Of a stretch of 64,000 nt of DNA, positions 17,336-26,360 are shown in pieces. Positions within the stretch are counted from its first letter, which is position 1. The number at the start of each line of letters is the position of its first letter. Where the stretch lies: the NCBI GenBank assembly GCA_035533475.1, contig DATLTS010000051.1, positions 1-64,000 on the forward strand, read 5' to 3'. Origin of the DNA: Mycobacteriales bacterium (GTDB lineage Bacteria > Actinomycetota > Actinomycetes > DATLTS01). Below the pieces are notes generated by a model. The model was not told the DNA's origin, ran no database searches, and saw only the letters and a program-made list of their open reading frames with translations. The position numbers and the translations under genes are program-made.

Positions 17336-20300
17336 ATGGGGCGACACGCACTGGTCTGGCGGCGGCTGGCGGCTCTCGCGGCGACGACCACTATCGTCGC
17401 CGCCCCGCTGGCCGCGCTGTCGACCCCGGCGACCGCGGCGTCCGCGCCCACGGTGACCGCGGTGACGCCGGATTCCGGCCCGATCGCCGGCGGCACCCAG
17501 ATCACCGTGACCGGCACCGGGTTCACCGGCGCCACCGAGGTGGACTTCGACGGGCCGAGCAGCATTCCCGGGGCCAGCTCGTTCGACTGCCAGCAGCAGC
17601 AGATGGCTTCGAGCCTGCAGAAGCCCGACTGCTCCTACCTCGTCCCGGAGATCGTCTCCGACACCACGCTGGTCGTGAACGCGCCAAAGTCCCCGAACGG
17701 GACGCAGCAGATCGTGGACATCGTGGTCTGGGACGGCTCACCCCCCTCAGGTTCCAGCTCCTCCACATCCACCGCCGACCAATTCGCCTACCTCGCCGGG
17801 CAGGTCACCGTCACCGGGGTCAACGACACCACCACGAAAAACGCCTCCACCAGCAGCGCCCCGGCCTCCGGCGCGGCCGGGGACACGGTCACGATCACCG
17901 GCACCGACCTCACCGTAGGCGGTACCCCGAACGTCTACTTCGGCACCTCGCAGGCGAAGACTGTGACCGCCAACCCTGACGGCACGCTGACCGTCAACCC
18001 CGTGCCGGCGGTCGCCAACAGCAACAGCCTGGTCGACGTCCGGGTGCAGGTGCCCCCGGTGGCGACCACCGGAGAGTTCGCCGATCAGGGCGGCGGGATC
18101 AGCCCGGCCACCTCCGACGACACCGACAAGTTCGCCTACCAGCCGACCTGCACGCCGGCCGCCAGCGGCAGCGCGCCGTCGGTCGTCGGGCTGAACCCGA
18201 CCGGGGGCCCACCCAACGCCAGCGAGAACGTGGCCGTCATCGGAACGGGCTTCACCGGGGCCACCGCCGTGAACTTCGGCAGCACCTCGGCGAAGTTCAC
18301 CTTCGTCAGCGACTGCGAGGTCATCGCCGTCGACCCGACGCCGGGTTCCGGAACCCCGGACGTGACGGTCGCCACGTCCAGCGGCACCAGCGGCACCTCC
18401 TCGGCGAGCAAGTTCACCTACGGGGCCACCCCGCTCGCGGTGAGCAGCGTGACGCCGAGCGCGGTTCCGGCCAGCGGTGGCAGCAGCCTGACGGTCGACG
18501 GCACCGGCTTCGATTCCAGCAGCGTCGTGGTCATCGACGGGGTGCCGATGGGCGGAACGCCGAGCAGCAACGGCAATCAGATCCGGGTCTCGACCTTGTC
18601 GGCGCTTCCCCCCGGCAGCTACGACGTGCAGGTGGAGGACGGCACCGGCGCGACCAGCCCGGCGAGCAGCGCCGACAAGGTCGCCTTCGCCGGCCTGCCG
18701 ATCGTGTCCGGGGTGTCCCCGAACAGCGGCCCGCTCGTCGGCGGGACGGTGGTCACGGTCAGCGGCAGCCAGTTCGACGGGGTGTCCGCCGTCAAGTTCT
18801 GCAGCCAGCCCTCGCCCCCGGCCAGCGCGGTCTGCACTGCCGGCACGCACGAGACCACGACCTCGCCGACCTCGCTGACGATCGCCTCCCCGGCGGAGAC
18901 GAGCGTCGGCGTCTACGACATCGAGGTTACCGCCGCCGGCGGCACCAGCACGGCGGTCACCCAGGACCAGTTCGCCTACCTCGCACCCGGGGCGGCGACG
19001 GTGACCAGCGTCACGCCGAACTACGGACCGAACTCCGGTGGCACCCCGGTGGCGATCATCGGGACCGGGTTCACCGGGACCACCGGCGCTGGCGGCGTGA
19101 CGTTCTGCAACCAGCAGGCCTCTCCGCTGTGCCAGAACGCCACGAGCTACAAGGTGAAGAGCGACACCGAGATCGACGCGGTGGCGCCGCAGGACCCGTC
19201 CGGCACGGTCAGCCCGCCGGACACGGTCAACATCATCGTGACCAATCCGGGCGGCGCCAGCACAGCCACCAAGGCCGACCAGTTCACCTACCAGGCCCCG
19301 CAGGGCTACGAGGCGCTCCCGCCGAACCGGATCCTCGACACCCGCAGCACCACGAACAACCAGGGCATCCCGCATCCGGTGCCGGCCGGCACGCCTGAGG
19401 CCGTCACCGTCGCCGGGACCACCGGCGTGCCTTCGAGCGGGGTCACCGCGGTCGCGCTCAACATCACCGCGGTCAACCCCTCCGGGATCGGAAACCTGAG
19501 GGTCTACCCGAACGGGGCCAGCACGCCGAACGCCTCCGCCCTGAACTACGTAGCCCACAAGGCGGTCGCGAACTTCGACACGGTGCAGCTTCCGTCCAAC
19601 GGAAAGATCGACATCTACTCCGACGGCGCCAGCGTCGACGTGCTCATCGACGTGGTGGGCTACTACACCAGCACCTCCGGGTACACGGCGCAGGCGCCGG
19701 CCCGCATCGTGGACACCCGCAACGGCATCGGATCCCCGAAGCCGACCGGGCCGCTGGCCGCCGGCCATGTCGACGCCTTCGCGGTGGCCGGCCAGGGCGG
19801 GGTCCCGGCGACCGGGGCCACGGCGGTGGCGATGACCGTCACCGCGGTGGCGCCCAACGCCGTCGGGAACCTGCGGGTCTTCCCGGACCAGGGCACCGCC
19901 ACCCCGAAGATCCCGACCACCTCCAACATCAACTACATCGTCGGCCAGACCACCGCAGCCTTCGTGATCATGCAGGTCCCGTCCAACGGGAAGATCGACT
20001 TCTACAGCGACAACGCCACGATCGCGCTCGACGTGGACGTGGTCGGGTACTTCAGCGGATCGGCGGCGAAGGTGGTCACCCAGACCCCGGTGCGGATCTT
20101 CGACTCGCGGCCGAGCCCGATCGCCGCGAACACGGTGGTCCCGGTCACGGTCGCCGGCAAGGGCAACGTGCCCGCCAACGCCGAGTCGGTGCTGCTCCAG
20201 GTGACCTCCATCGGGCCGTCCACCGGCGTCGGGAACCTCCGGGTGTTCCCCGGTGACCAGAGCACGGCACCCACCGTGTCGACGATCAACTACAACGGCG

Positions 20301-20425
20301 GTGCGGCGATCGCCAACTTCGTGCTCGTCCGGCTGGCTAGCAACGGGACGGTGAACTTCTACAGCGACGGCTCAAAGGTCAACATCGCGGTCGACGTCGC
20401 CGGGTGGTTCCCCAACGGCAGCTAG
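17336..20425 (+). CDS. Secreted IPT/TIG-repeat protein with three C-terminal DTR/VDVVGY repeats
   Basis: A 1029-residue exported protein. Residues 1-35 form a signal peptide: a basic start (GRHALVWRR), a hydrophobic core and a TPATAAS cleavage region. ATG at 17336 is preceded by GGGAGGA at good spacing. Six or so IPT/TIG immunoglobulin-like domains follow (motifs PDSGPIAGGTQITVTGTGFTG, PTGGPPNASENVAVIGTGF, PNSGPLVGGTVVTVSG, PNYGPNSGGTPVAIIGTGF), often ending in DQFAY or DKFAY. From about residue 655 there are three repeats of roughly 125 residues, each opening with R-I-(L/V/F)-D-(T/S)-R and closing with (I/V)DV(V/A)G(Y/W)(Y/F). No LPXTG motif or membrane anchor is present. It is probably a surface or matrix protein that binds the glycan made by the neighbouring genes; that role is inference. 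Confidence 0.85.
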   Translation: MGRHALVWRRLAALAATTTIVAAPLAALSTPATAASAPTVTAVTPDSGPIAGGTQITVTGTGFTGATEVDFDGPSSIPGASSFDCQQQQMASSLQKPDCSYLVPEIVSDTTLVVNAPKSPNGTQQIVDIVVWDGSPPSGSSSSTSTADQFAYLAGQVTVTGVNDTTTKNASTSSAPASGAAGDTVTITGTDLTVGGTPNVYFGTSQAKTVTANPDGTLTVNPVPAVANSNSLVDVRVQVPPVATTGEFADQGGGISPATSDDTDKFAYQPTCTPAASGSAPSVVGLNPTGGPPNASENVAVIGTGFTGATAVNFGSTSAKFTFVSDCEVIAVDPTPGSGTPDVTVATSSGTSGTSSASKFTYGATPLAVSSVTPSAVPASGGSSLTVDGTGFDSSSVVVIDGVPMGGTPSSNGNQIRVSTLSALPPGSYDVQVEDGTGATSPASSADKVAFAGLPIVSGVSPNSGPLVGGTVVTVSGSQFDGVSAVKFCSQPSPPASAVCTAGTHETTTSPTSLTIASPAETSVGVYDIEVTAAGGTSTAVTQDQFAYLAPGAATVTSVTPNYGPNSGGTPVAIIGTGFTGTTGAGGVTFCNQQASPLCQNATSYKVKSDTEIDAVAPQDPSGTVSPPDTVNIIVTNPGGASTATKADQFTYQAPQGYEALPPNRILDTRSTTNNQGIPHPVPAGTPEAVTVAGTTGVPSSGVTAVALNITAVNPSGIGNLRVYPNGASTPNASALNYVAHKAVANFDTVQLPSNGKIDIYSDGASVDVLIDVVGYYTSTSGYTAQAPARIVDTRNGIGSPKPTGPLAAGHVDAFAVAGQGGVPATGATAVAMTVTAVAPNAVGNLRVFPDQGTATPKIPTTSNINYIVGQTTAAFVIMQVPSNGKIDFYSDNATIALDVDVVGYFSGSAAKVVTQTPVRIFDSRPSPIAANTVVPVTVAGKGNVPANAESVLLQVTSIGPSTGVGNLRVFPGDQSTAPTVSTINYNGGAAIANFVLVRLASNGTVNFYSDGSKVNIAVDVAGWFPNGS

Positions 20426-22657
20426 CGGCAGCCGGCGGTAGCTGGCGGTCCGGGCCACCCGCCGGCGGGCGATGCCCCCGCCGGCCAGGGCCGCCAGGCC
20501 GGCGACGAACGCCCCGAGCGCCCACTGCTGCCCGGGCGGGCCGTAGGTGAACGCCACCCGAGACCGCCCCGCGGGCACGGCCACGTCCTGGAACACGCCG
20601 GCGGCGCGCACCGGCTCGACCCGCCCGTCCACGCTGGCCGACCAGCCCGGCATCCACAGCTCGCGGCGCAGCAGAACCGACGGGCGGGCGCAGTCGACGG
20701 CAGCGGCGGTCCGGGCGGTCGCGGTGACCGTGCATCCGGCGGCGGACAGGTACGGGTCGGTGGGGGTGAGCCGGTAGATGTCCGCCTGCGGATCCCGGTA
20801 GACCAGGTGCAGCGATGCGGTCCCGACCCGCGCCGGCAGCCCGATCCCGGCCCCGACCAGCACGTAGCCGACCGCCGCCGCCTGGTAGCCGGGCAGGTGG
20901 GTGAGGAACTCGGTCACCGGCCCGGGGGCGCCCGCCCGGCGGCCGGCGTCGGCGCCGACGAACACGATCGGATTCGCGCCCGGGTCCAGCCGGTGGGTGA
21001 CGAAGCGGGCGAACGCGGCCGGCACCGGCAGGTCGTTGACGTCGAGCTGGGCGATCCCGAAGTAGCTGCCGTAGTCCGGCTGGAGCACGTTGCCGAGAGT
21101 GAACACCCGCCCCACGCCCAGGTGCCGCGCCAGGTAGGCGACCGGCCCCAGGTCGAGCCGGCCGCCCCGCGGGGCGGACAGCTGCGGGAACAGCACCATC
21201 GCCGCCGCGTCGACCGTGACGATCGCCACCGCGGCGGCGGCCCCCGCCCGGACCGGGAGGGCGAGCAGGACCAGGCCGACCGCGCCCGCCGCCACCAACC
21301 CCCAGATCAGCGCCCCGGCGGTGTACGCGCCGGCGTGATCGGCGGGAGCGACGCCGCTGGTCACGTGGCCGGCTTCGAGGCCGAGCAGTCCGACCAGGAG
21401 CAGCGTCCCGCCCGCCGCGCCGACCAGCCACCGCCGGGAGACCGCGCGGGTCACCAGGTCGTCGAGCGCGAAGGCGGCGAGCACCGCGGCGACGAAGACC
21501 CAGGCCGCGCTGCCGTAGCGGTACACCGCGATGTAGCGCAGGCCGGGCACGGCGTCGACCAGGGGCCAGACCCCGGGCACGCCGAACGTCCGGCCGATCA
21601 ACGCGAGCGACAGCACGGCCAGGGCGACCCGCAGCCCCCGCCGGCGCCGCCCGACCAGCCCGACCAGCGCGAGGACCACGACCGAGGTGGTGAGCCATCC
21701 GCCGCCGGCCCACGCGGTCACCGTCAGCCGGGGACCCTGAAACGCCTGGATCGGCCCGTAGACGAACGGCAGCAGGGTCGGCGGGCCCTGCGCCCCGCCC
21801 AGCGCGATGTCGGAGAACGCGCCGGTGTGCGCGCCGACGTCGGCGCGGCTCAGGTACTCCAGGAACGGCACGAGCACCGGCGCGGACAGCGCCACCCCGG
21901 CGGCGGCCGCCCCGGAGAGCCGACCGGCCAGCCGCAGCCGCCGGCCCGGCTCGGCCACCGCCACGCACCAGCCGGCCCACACCACGACGACGAGCGCGTC
22001 CAGGTAGGCGGTCTCCGGGAACCCGGCGTAAACCGACCCGGCCAGCGCCAGCGCGAGCAGCCCGGCGCCGCCGGGCCGGCGCTCGGCGTGCCGGTCGGCG
22101 AGGCGCTGCACGGCCAGCACCGCGAGCGGCAGGAACGGCACCGGGTTCCCCGGCGCGTGGTCGAAGAAGCCCAGCACGCCGTTGAGCCCGAACGCCATCC
22201 CGCCGAGCAGCGCCGCGGCCCGGCCCAGCCGCAGCCGGCGCAGCAGCGCGTAGGCGGCGAGCCCCGACCCGATCTGGAGCAGCAGGTGGAACGGCAGCTG
22301 CCCCCACGGGGCCGCGAGCAGCGCCGCCGGGGGGAACAGGGCCCCGGACTGCAGCTCGGCGGCGAGCGGCGCCCCTAGCCCCTCGTAGGGGTTCCACCAG
22401 GGCAGCGTGCCGCCGAGCCAGTCCAGGGCCGCCCGGTGCCCGAGCGCCTGCGCGGTGAAACCGTCGTTCGGATCGGCCGAGGGCGACCCCGGCAGCAGCT
22501 GGGTGGTGCCGGACGCGAGCCCGCTGCGGGCCCAGCGCGGGTCGGCGTGCGCGAGCCCGAGCAGGTAGACGGCGCTCGCCAGTACGACGGCCGCGACGAT
22601 GCCCACCATCGGACCGACATCCGACGACCCGAGCCGGTGCCGGCGGGCCTCGGCCAC
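20372..22657 (-). CDS. YfhO-like polytopic membrane protein (GT-C type)
   Basis: A 761-residue protein with about a dozen hydrophobic segments, starting IVAAVVLASAVYLLGLAHA near residue 18. WWNPYEGLGAPLAAELQSGALFPP (about 86-109, motif WNPY-G-P) is characteristic of the YfhO/GT-C membrane glycosyltransferase group. After the last helix block, a C-terminal soluble region contains ELWMPGWSASVDGR and FTYGPPGQQWALGA followed by a final helix, also typical of YfhO-like proteins. The GTG start at 22657 faces the divergent methyltransferase gene. Its last 54 bases overlap the end of the IPT/TIG gene on the other strand. It may glycosylate a cell-wall polymer on the outer face of the membrane from a lipid-linked donor. 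Confidence 0.8.
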   Translation of the reverse strand: MAEARRHRLGSSDVGPMVGIVAAVVLASAVYLLGLAHADPRWARSGLASGTTQLLPGSPSADPNDGFTAQALGHRAALDWLGGTLPWWNPYEGLGAPLAAELQSGALFPPAALLAAPWGQLPFHLLLQIGSGLAAYALLRRLRLGRAAALLGGMAFGLNGVLGFFDHAPGNPVPFLPLAVLAVQRLADRHAERRPGGAGLLALALAGSVYAGFPETAYLDALVVVVWAGWCVAVAEPGRRLRLAGRLSGAAAAGVALSAPVLVPFLEYLSRADVGAHTGAFSDIALGGAQGPPTLLPFVYGPIQAFQGPRLTVTAWAGGGWLTTSVVVLALVGLVGRRRRGLRVALAVLSLALIGRTFGVPGVWPLVDAVPGLRYIAVYRYGSAAWVFVAAVLAAFALDDLVTRAVSRRWLVGAAGGTLLLVGLLGLEAGHVTSGVAPADHAGAYTAGALIWGLVAAGAVGLVLLALPVRAGAAAAVAIVTVDAAAMVLFPQLSAPRGGRLDLGPVAYLARHLGVGRVFTLGNVLQPDYGSYFGIAQLDVNDLPVPAAFARFVTHRLDPGANPIVFVGADAGRRAGAPGPVTEFLTHLPGYQAAAVGYVLVGAGIGLPARVGTASLHLVYRDPQADIYRLTPTDPYLSAAGCTVTATARTAAAVDCARPSVLLRRELWMPGWSASVDGRVEPVRAAGVFQDVAVPAGRSRVAFTYGPPGQQWALGAFVAGLAALAGGGIARRRVARTASYRRLPLAAVGEPPGDVDRDVDL

Positions 22658-22776
22658 AGAGACTCCCCGTCGGACGACCTGGCGCGGCCGCCCCGCCGCG
22701 GGACGGTTGCCGGGTAGACTACCGGGCGCTGCGGCCGGGCCGGTCGACGGCGAACCTACCCGCGAAGAGCAGGTCC

Positions 22777-23832
22777 GTGACCTCGTCCAGCGCCTCCGAC
22801 GGTGACGCCGCGCGTTACCACGTCACCGGGGAGATCGACCCGCGGTCCTCGCACGGCACGATGCTGCGGCTGATCTGGTCCGGCGCCCGGGTGCTCGACG
22901 TCGGCTGCGCGAGCGGGTTCCTCGCCCGGGAGCTGGTCCGCCGCGGCTGCCAGGTGGTCGGCATCGAGTACGACCCCGAGCTGGCGGCGCTGGCCCGGGA
23001 GCACTGCGAGGAGGTCATCGAGGCCGACCTGGAGACGATCGACCTCAAGGAGCGGCTGGGGGACCGCCGCTTCGACGTGGTCGTCTGCGGCGACATCCTG
23101 GAACACCTGCGGGCCCCCGAGCAGCTGCTGGACGCGCTGCGGCACGCGCTCAACCCCGGCGGCCACCTGGTGGTCTCGGTGCCGAACATCGCGCACGGCA
23201 GCGTCCGGTTGGCCCTGCTCACCGGCAAGTTCGACTACACCGACACCGGCCTGCTGGACCGCACCCACGTGCGCTTCTACACCCGCGAGACGTTGCTCGA
23301 GATGCTCGCCGCCGGCGGCTTCACCACGGTGCACGTCGAGCCGGTGCTGCTCGGCGTCCGCGACGCGGAGGTGAAGCCGGCGCCGCAGGTGCACCTGCCG
23401 GACGCCGTTACCGGCTTCGTCGATCACGACCCCACCGCGATCGACTACCAGTACGTGGCGCTCGCCTACCCCACCGAGGCGCTCGACGGGGCGGGGTTGC
23501 CGGCGCTGATCGAGCGGCTGTCGCCGCTCGCCGCGGAGAACGCGACGCTGCGCATCGGCCGGGACGGCGAGCTCGCCGAGCTGCGGGCCACCGCGGAGCA
23601 GGCCTACCTCGAGTTGCTCGCGGCCCGCGACGAGCTGATCCGCAGCGAGAAGGAGCTGGCCCGGCATCGGGCGGCCCTGGAGGCGGCGGAACGCTCGGCC
23701 CGGGAGGAGTCCGCGCGCACCGCCGCGCTCGAGACCACCCTCGCGGAGATCTACGGCTCCCGGTTGTGGCTGACCGCGACCCGCTACCGGCAGGTGGTGG
23801 AGCGGATCCGCCAGCGGAGCGTCGGGCGGTGA
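22777..23832 (+). CDS. SAM-dependent methyltransferase with C-terminal coiled coil
   Basis: A 351-residue class I methyltransferase. The SAM loop is VLDVGCASGFLAREL (about 39-53), the acidic strand-2 end is VVGIEYDPE (65-73), and the motif IV area is DVVVCGDILEHL (99-110). Residues about 245-325 are a Glu/Ala/Arg-rich coiled coil of the type found in glycan methyltransferases and their chain-length partners. It overlaps the next GT2 gene by four bases (GTGA). It probably methylates a sugar of the surface glycan, and the coiled coil may tie it to other enzymes. The GTG start at 22777 is moderately supported by a purine-rich AAGAGCAGG upstream. Confidence 0.85.
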   Translation: MTSSSASDGDAARYHVTGEIDPRSSHGTMLRLIWSGARVLDVGCASGFLARELVRRGCQVVGIEYDPELAALAREHCEEVIEADLETIDLKERLGDRRFDVVVCGDILEHLRAPEQLLDALRHALNPGGHLVVSVPNIAHGSVRLALLTGKFDYTDTGLLDRTHVRFYTRETLLEMLAAGGFTTVHVEPVLLGVRDAEVKPAPQVHLPDAVTGFVDHDPTAIDYQYVALAYPTEALDGAGLPALIERLSPLAAENATLRIGRDGELAELRATAEQAYLELLAARDELIRSEKELARHRAALEAAERSAREESARTAALETTLAEIYGSRLWLTATRYRQVVERIRQRSVGR

Positions 23833-25388
23833 GCCGACCCGAGTTCTCGGTGCTCACCCCGGTCTACGAAACCCCGCCCGACGTGCTCACCGCCACCGTC
23901 GAGTCGGTGCTGGCGCAGACCTTCCCGGACTGGGAGCTGTGCCTCGTCGACGACCACTCCGCCCGGCCGGACACGGTCGCGACCCTTGCCGCGCTGGCGG
24001 CCCGGGACCCGCGGATCCGGCTCGTGTCCCGCGACCGGCGGGGCGGGACCGCCGAGGCCACCAACGACGCCCTCGCCATGGCCGTCGGCGAGTACGTCGC
24101 CCTGCTCGACCACGACGACGCGCTGCACCCGGAGGCCCTCTCCGACATCCACCATGTGACCTACAACTTCGACGCCGACGTCGTCTACACCGACGAGGAC
24201 AAGCTCTACCCGGACGGGACGCACGGCTCCGCGTTCCGCAAGCCGGCCTGGTCGCCGGAATACCTCGACTGCGCCATGTACATCGGGCACCTCGTCGTCT
24301 ACCGCCGCTCGCTGGTCGAGGCGGTCGGCGGGTTCCGCGCCGAGTACGAGGGCTCCCAGGACTGGGATCTCGCGTTGCGGGTCACCGAACGCGCCGCCCG
24401 CATCGAGCACGTGGCGCGGGTGCGCTACCACTGGCGGGTCGGGGCGGGAAGCGTCGCGTCCTCCCCGATCGCCAAGCCCTACGCGAACGAGGCCGGCCGC
24501 CGCGCCCTAGCCGACGCGCTGCGCCGGCGGGGGATCGACGGCTGGATCGAGGACACCCCGAACCCCGGCCACTACCGTCCCCGCCGCCGGCTGCCCGACC
24601 CGCCCCGGGTCTCCGTCGTGCTGCCCACCGCTGGCGCGACCCGGGCCAATGGCGGCGCGCCGGTCGAGCTGGTGTCGCGCTGCGTCGACGGGCTGATCAA
24701 CCGCACCGACTACCCCAACATCGAGATCGTCTGCCTGATCGACGAGAAGGCGCCGCCGCGGCTCGCCGAGCGGCTGCTCGCGATCGCCGGCGAGCGGATC
24801 CGCTTCGTCTATCCGCAGGGTCCGTTCAACTACGCCCGGGTGATCGATATCGGGGCGACGCACGCCCGGTCCGAACTGCTTCTTTTTCTCAACGATGACG
24901 TCGAACCTCTCGACCCGGATTGGCTGAACGTGATGGTGGAGTTGGCCGCCGATCCGGCGGTCGGCGCGGTCGGGGCGAAGTTGCTCTACGACGACGGGAC
25001 CGTGCAGCACGCCGGTGTCATCCACGTGGACGGCCTGCCGCACCACCGCGCGTACGCGCAGCCGGACGGCACCGGCTACTACAGCAACCTGGTGGTGAAC
25101 CTCAACTACCTGGCGGTCACCGGCGCCTGCCAGCTGGTCCGCCGGGACCTGTTCACGCGGGTCGGCGGATACAACCCGGCGTACCCGATGAACTTCAACG
25201 ACATCGACTTCTGCCTGAAGATCGGGCTCTGCGGGTACCGGATCGTGCAGGCCAACGGTGCGCGGCTGGTCCACCACGAGTCGGCCACCCGGGCCGCCAT
25301 CGTCACCACCGCAGAGGTTCGCCGCTTCCTCGACGACTGGCACGCCCACACGGTGCACGACGGCTTCTCCAACGTCTGCGAGCCGTGA
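23829..25388 (+). CDS. Tandem-domain GT2 glycosyltransferase
   Basis: A 519-residue protein with two GT2 modules. Module one (about 4-250) has FSVLTPVYETPPD, the DXD area ALLDHDDAL and SQDWDLALR. Module two (about 258-519) has RVSVVLPTAG, LLLFLNDDVEPLDPDW and MNFNDIDFCLKIG. Such tandem GT2 proteins often alternate two activities or combine one active and one structural module; both sites look intact here. GTG at 23829 overlaps the methyltransferase stop by four bases, so the two are coupled. It ends seven bases before the convergent egtD gene. Confidence 0.88.
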   Translation: MSRPEFSVLTPVYETPPDVLTATVESVLAQTFPDWELCLVDDHSARPDTVATLAALAARDPRIRLVSRDRRGGTAEATNDALAMAVGEYVALLDHDDALHPEALSDIHHVTYNFDADVVYTDEDKLYPDGTHGSAFRKPAWSPEYLDCAMYIGHLVVYRRSLVEAVGGFRAEYEGSQDWDLALRVTERAARIEHVARVRYHWRVGAGSVASSPIAKPYANEAGRRALADALRRRGIDGWIEDTPNPGHYRPRRRLPDPPRVSVVLPTAGATRANGGAPVELVSRCVDGLINRTDYPNIEIVCLIDEKAPPRLAERLLAIAGERIRFVYPQGPFNYARVIDIGATHARSELLLFLNDDVEPLDPDWLNVMVELAADPAVGAVGAKLLYDDGTVQHAGVIHVDGLPHHRAYAQPDGTGYYSNLVVNLNYLAVTGACQLVRRDLFTRVGGYNPAYPMNFNDIDFCLKIGLCGYRIVQANGARLVHHESATRAAIVTTAEVRRFLDDWHAHTVHDGFSNVCEP

Positions 25389-25394
25389 GCCCGG

Positions 25395-26360
25395 TCAGCG
25401 CAGCGGGCGGGCCAGGGTCAGCTGGAAGTCCCCGTCGGGATCGGTCCACGCCTGCTCGACGCCGAAGCCGGCGGTGGCCAGCTCGTGCTCGATCCGCTCC
25501 GGGGTGAACTTCGCCGAGATCTCGGTGAGGAGGTACTCGCCCTCGTCGAAGCCGATGATCAGGTCGAGGTCGGTTACGTGGACGCTCTGCGCGACGCGGG
25601 ACCGCAGCCGCATCTCGATCCACTGCGCGTCGGCGTCCCACACGGCCACGTGGTCGAAGGCGGCCAGGTCGAAGTCGGCGCCGAGCTCGTTGTTCAGCAC
25701 CTGGAGCAGGTTGCGGTTGAACTCGGCGGTCACCCCGAGGCTGTCGTCGTAGGCGCGGACCAGGCGCTGCGGGGACTTGACCAGGTCGGTGCCGAGGAGC
25801 AGCGTGTCGCCGCGGGTCATCCCGGCGGCCAGGTCGGCGAGGAACACCGCCCGCTGCGCCGGGGTGAGGTTGCCGATCGTGCCGCCGAGGAAGGCCACCA
25901 GGCGCCGGCCGTCGGTCGGGATCTCGCCGAGATGGCGGTGGAAGTCGCCGACCACCCCGCGGACCTCGACCGCGAACTCGCGGCTGATCCGCGCGGCGGC
26001 CTCCCGCAGCGCCACCTCGCTGACGTCGAACGGCACGAACCGGTGCAGCGAGCCGGCCGCCGCCATCGCCGTGAGCAGCAGCCGGGTCTTCTCCGACGAT
26101 CCGGAGCCGAGCTCGACGAGGGTGTCGGCGCCGGCCCGCCCGACGATGTCGGAGGCGTGGGTGGCGAGGATCGCCCGCTCGGCCCGGGTCGGGTAGTACT
26201 CCGCCAGCTTGGTGATGTCGTCGAACAGGCGGCTGCCCCGCTCGTCGTAGAACCACAGTGGCGGCATCGACTTGGGGCTGGCGGTGAGCCCGGCGGCGGC
26301 GTCGGCGAGCAGCGCGGCCCGGCGCTCGCCCTGCGCGAGATGCACGTCGACGGTCAGCAT
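25395..26360 (-). CDS. egtD: L-histidine N-alpha-methyltransferase (ergothioneine biosynthesis)
   Basis: A 321-residue EgtD. It trimethylates histidine to hercynine using SAM, the first step of ergothioneine synthesis in the cytosol. Visible marks: WFYDERGSRLFDDITKLAEYYPTR (split across about residues 36-59), the SAM loop ELGSGSSEKTRLLL (about 84-97), FVPFDVSE, FLGGTIGNL, and LLLGTDLVKSP. Length matches the family. ATG at 26360 overlaps the egtB stop by one base (TGATG), so egtB and egtD are coupled. egtA, egtC and egtE are not adjacent. Confidence 0.95.
   Translation of the reverse strand: MLTVDVHLAQGERRAALLADAAAGLTASPKSMPPLWFYDERGSRLFDDITKLAEYYPTRAERAILATHASDIVGRAGADTLVELGSGSSEKTRLLLTAMAAAGSLHRFVPFDVSEVALREAAARISREFAVEVRGVVGDFHRHLGEIPTDGRRLVAFLGGTIGNLTPAQRAVFLADLAAGMTRGDTLLLGTDLVKSPQRLVRAYDDSLGVTAEFNRNLLQVLNNELGADFDLAAFDHVAVWDADAQWIEMRLRSRVAQSVHVTDLDLIIGFDEGEYLLTEISAKFTPERIEHELATAGFGVEQAWTDPDGDFQLTLARPLR

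Noticed and set aside
17747-19768. Long minus-strand open frame opposite the IPT/TIG gene
   Set aside because: It is antisense to a gene with signal peptide and repeats; composition is Gly/Arg/Asp-rich as expected from the complement of high-GC coding DNA.
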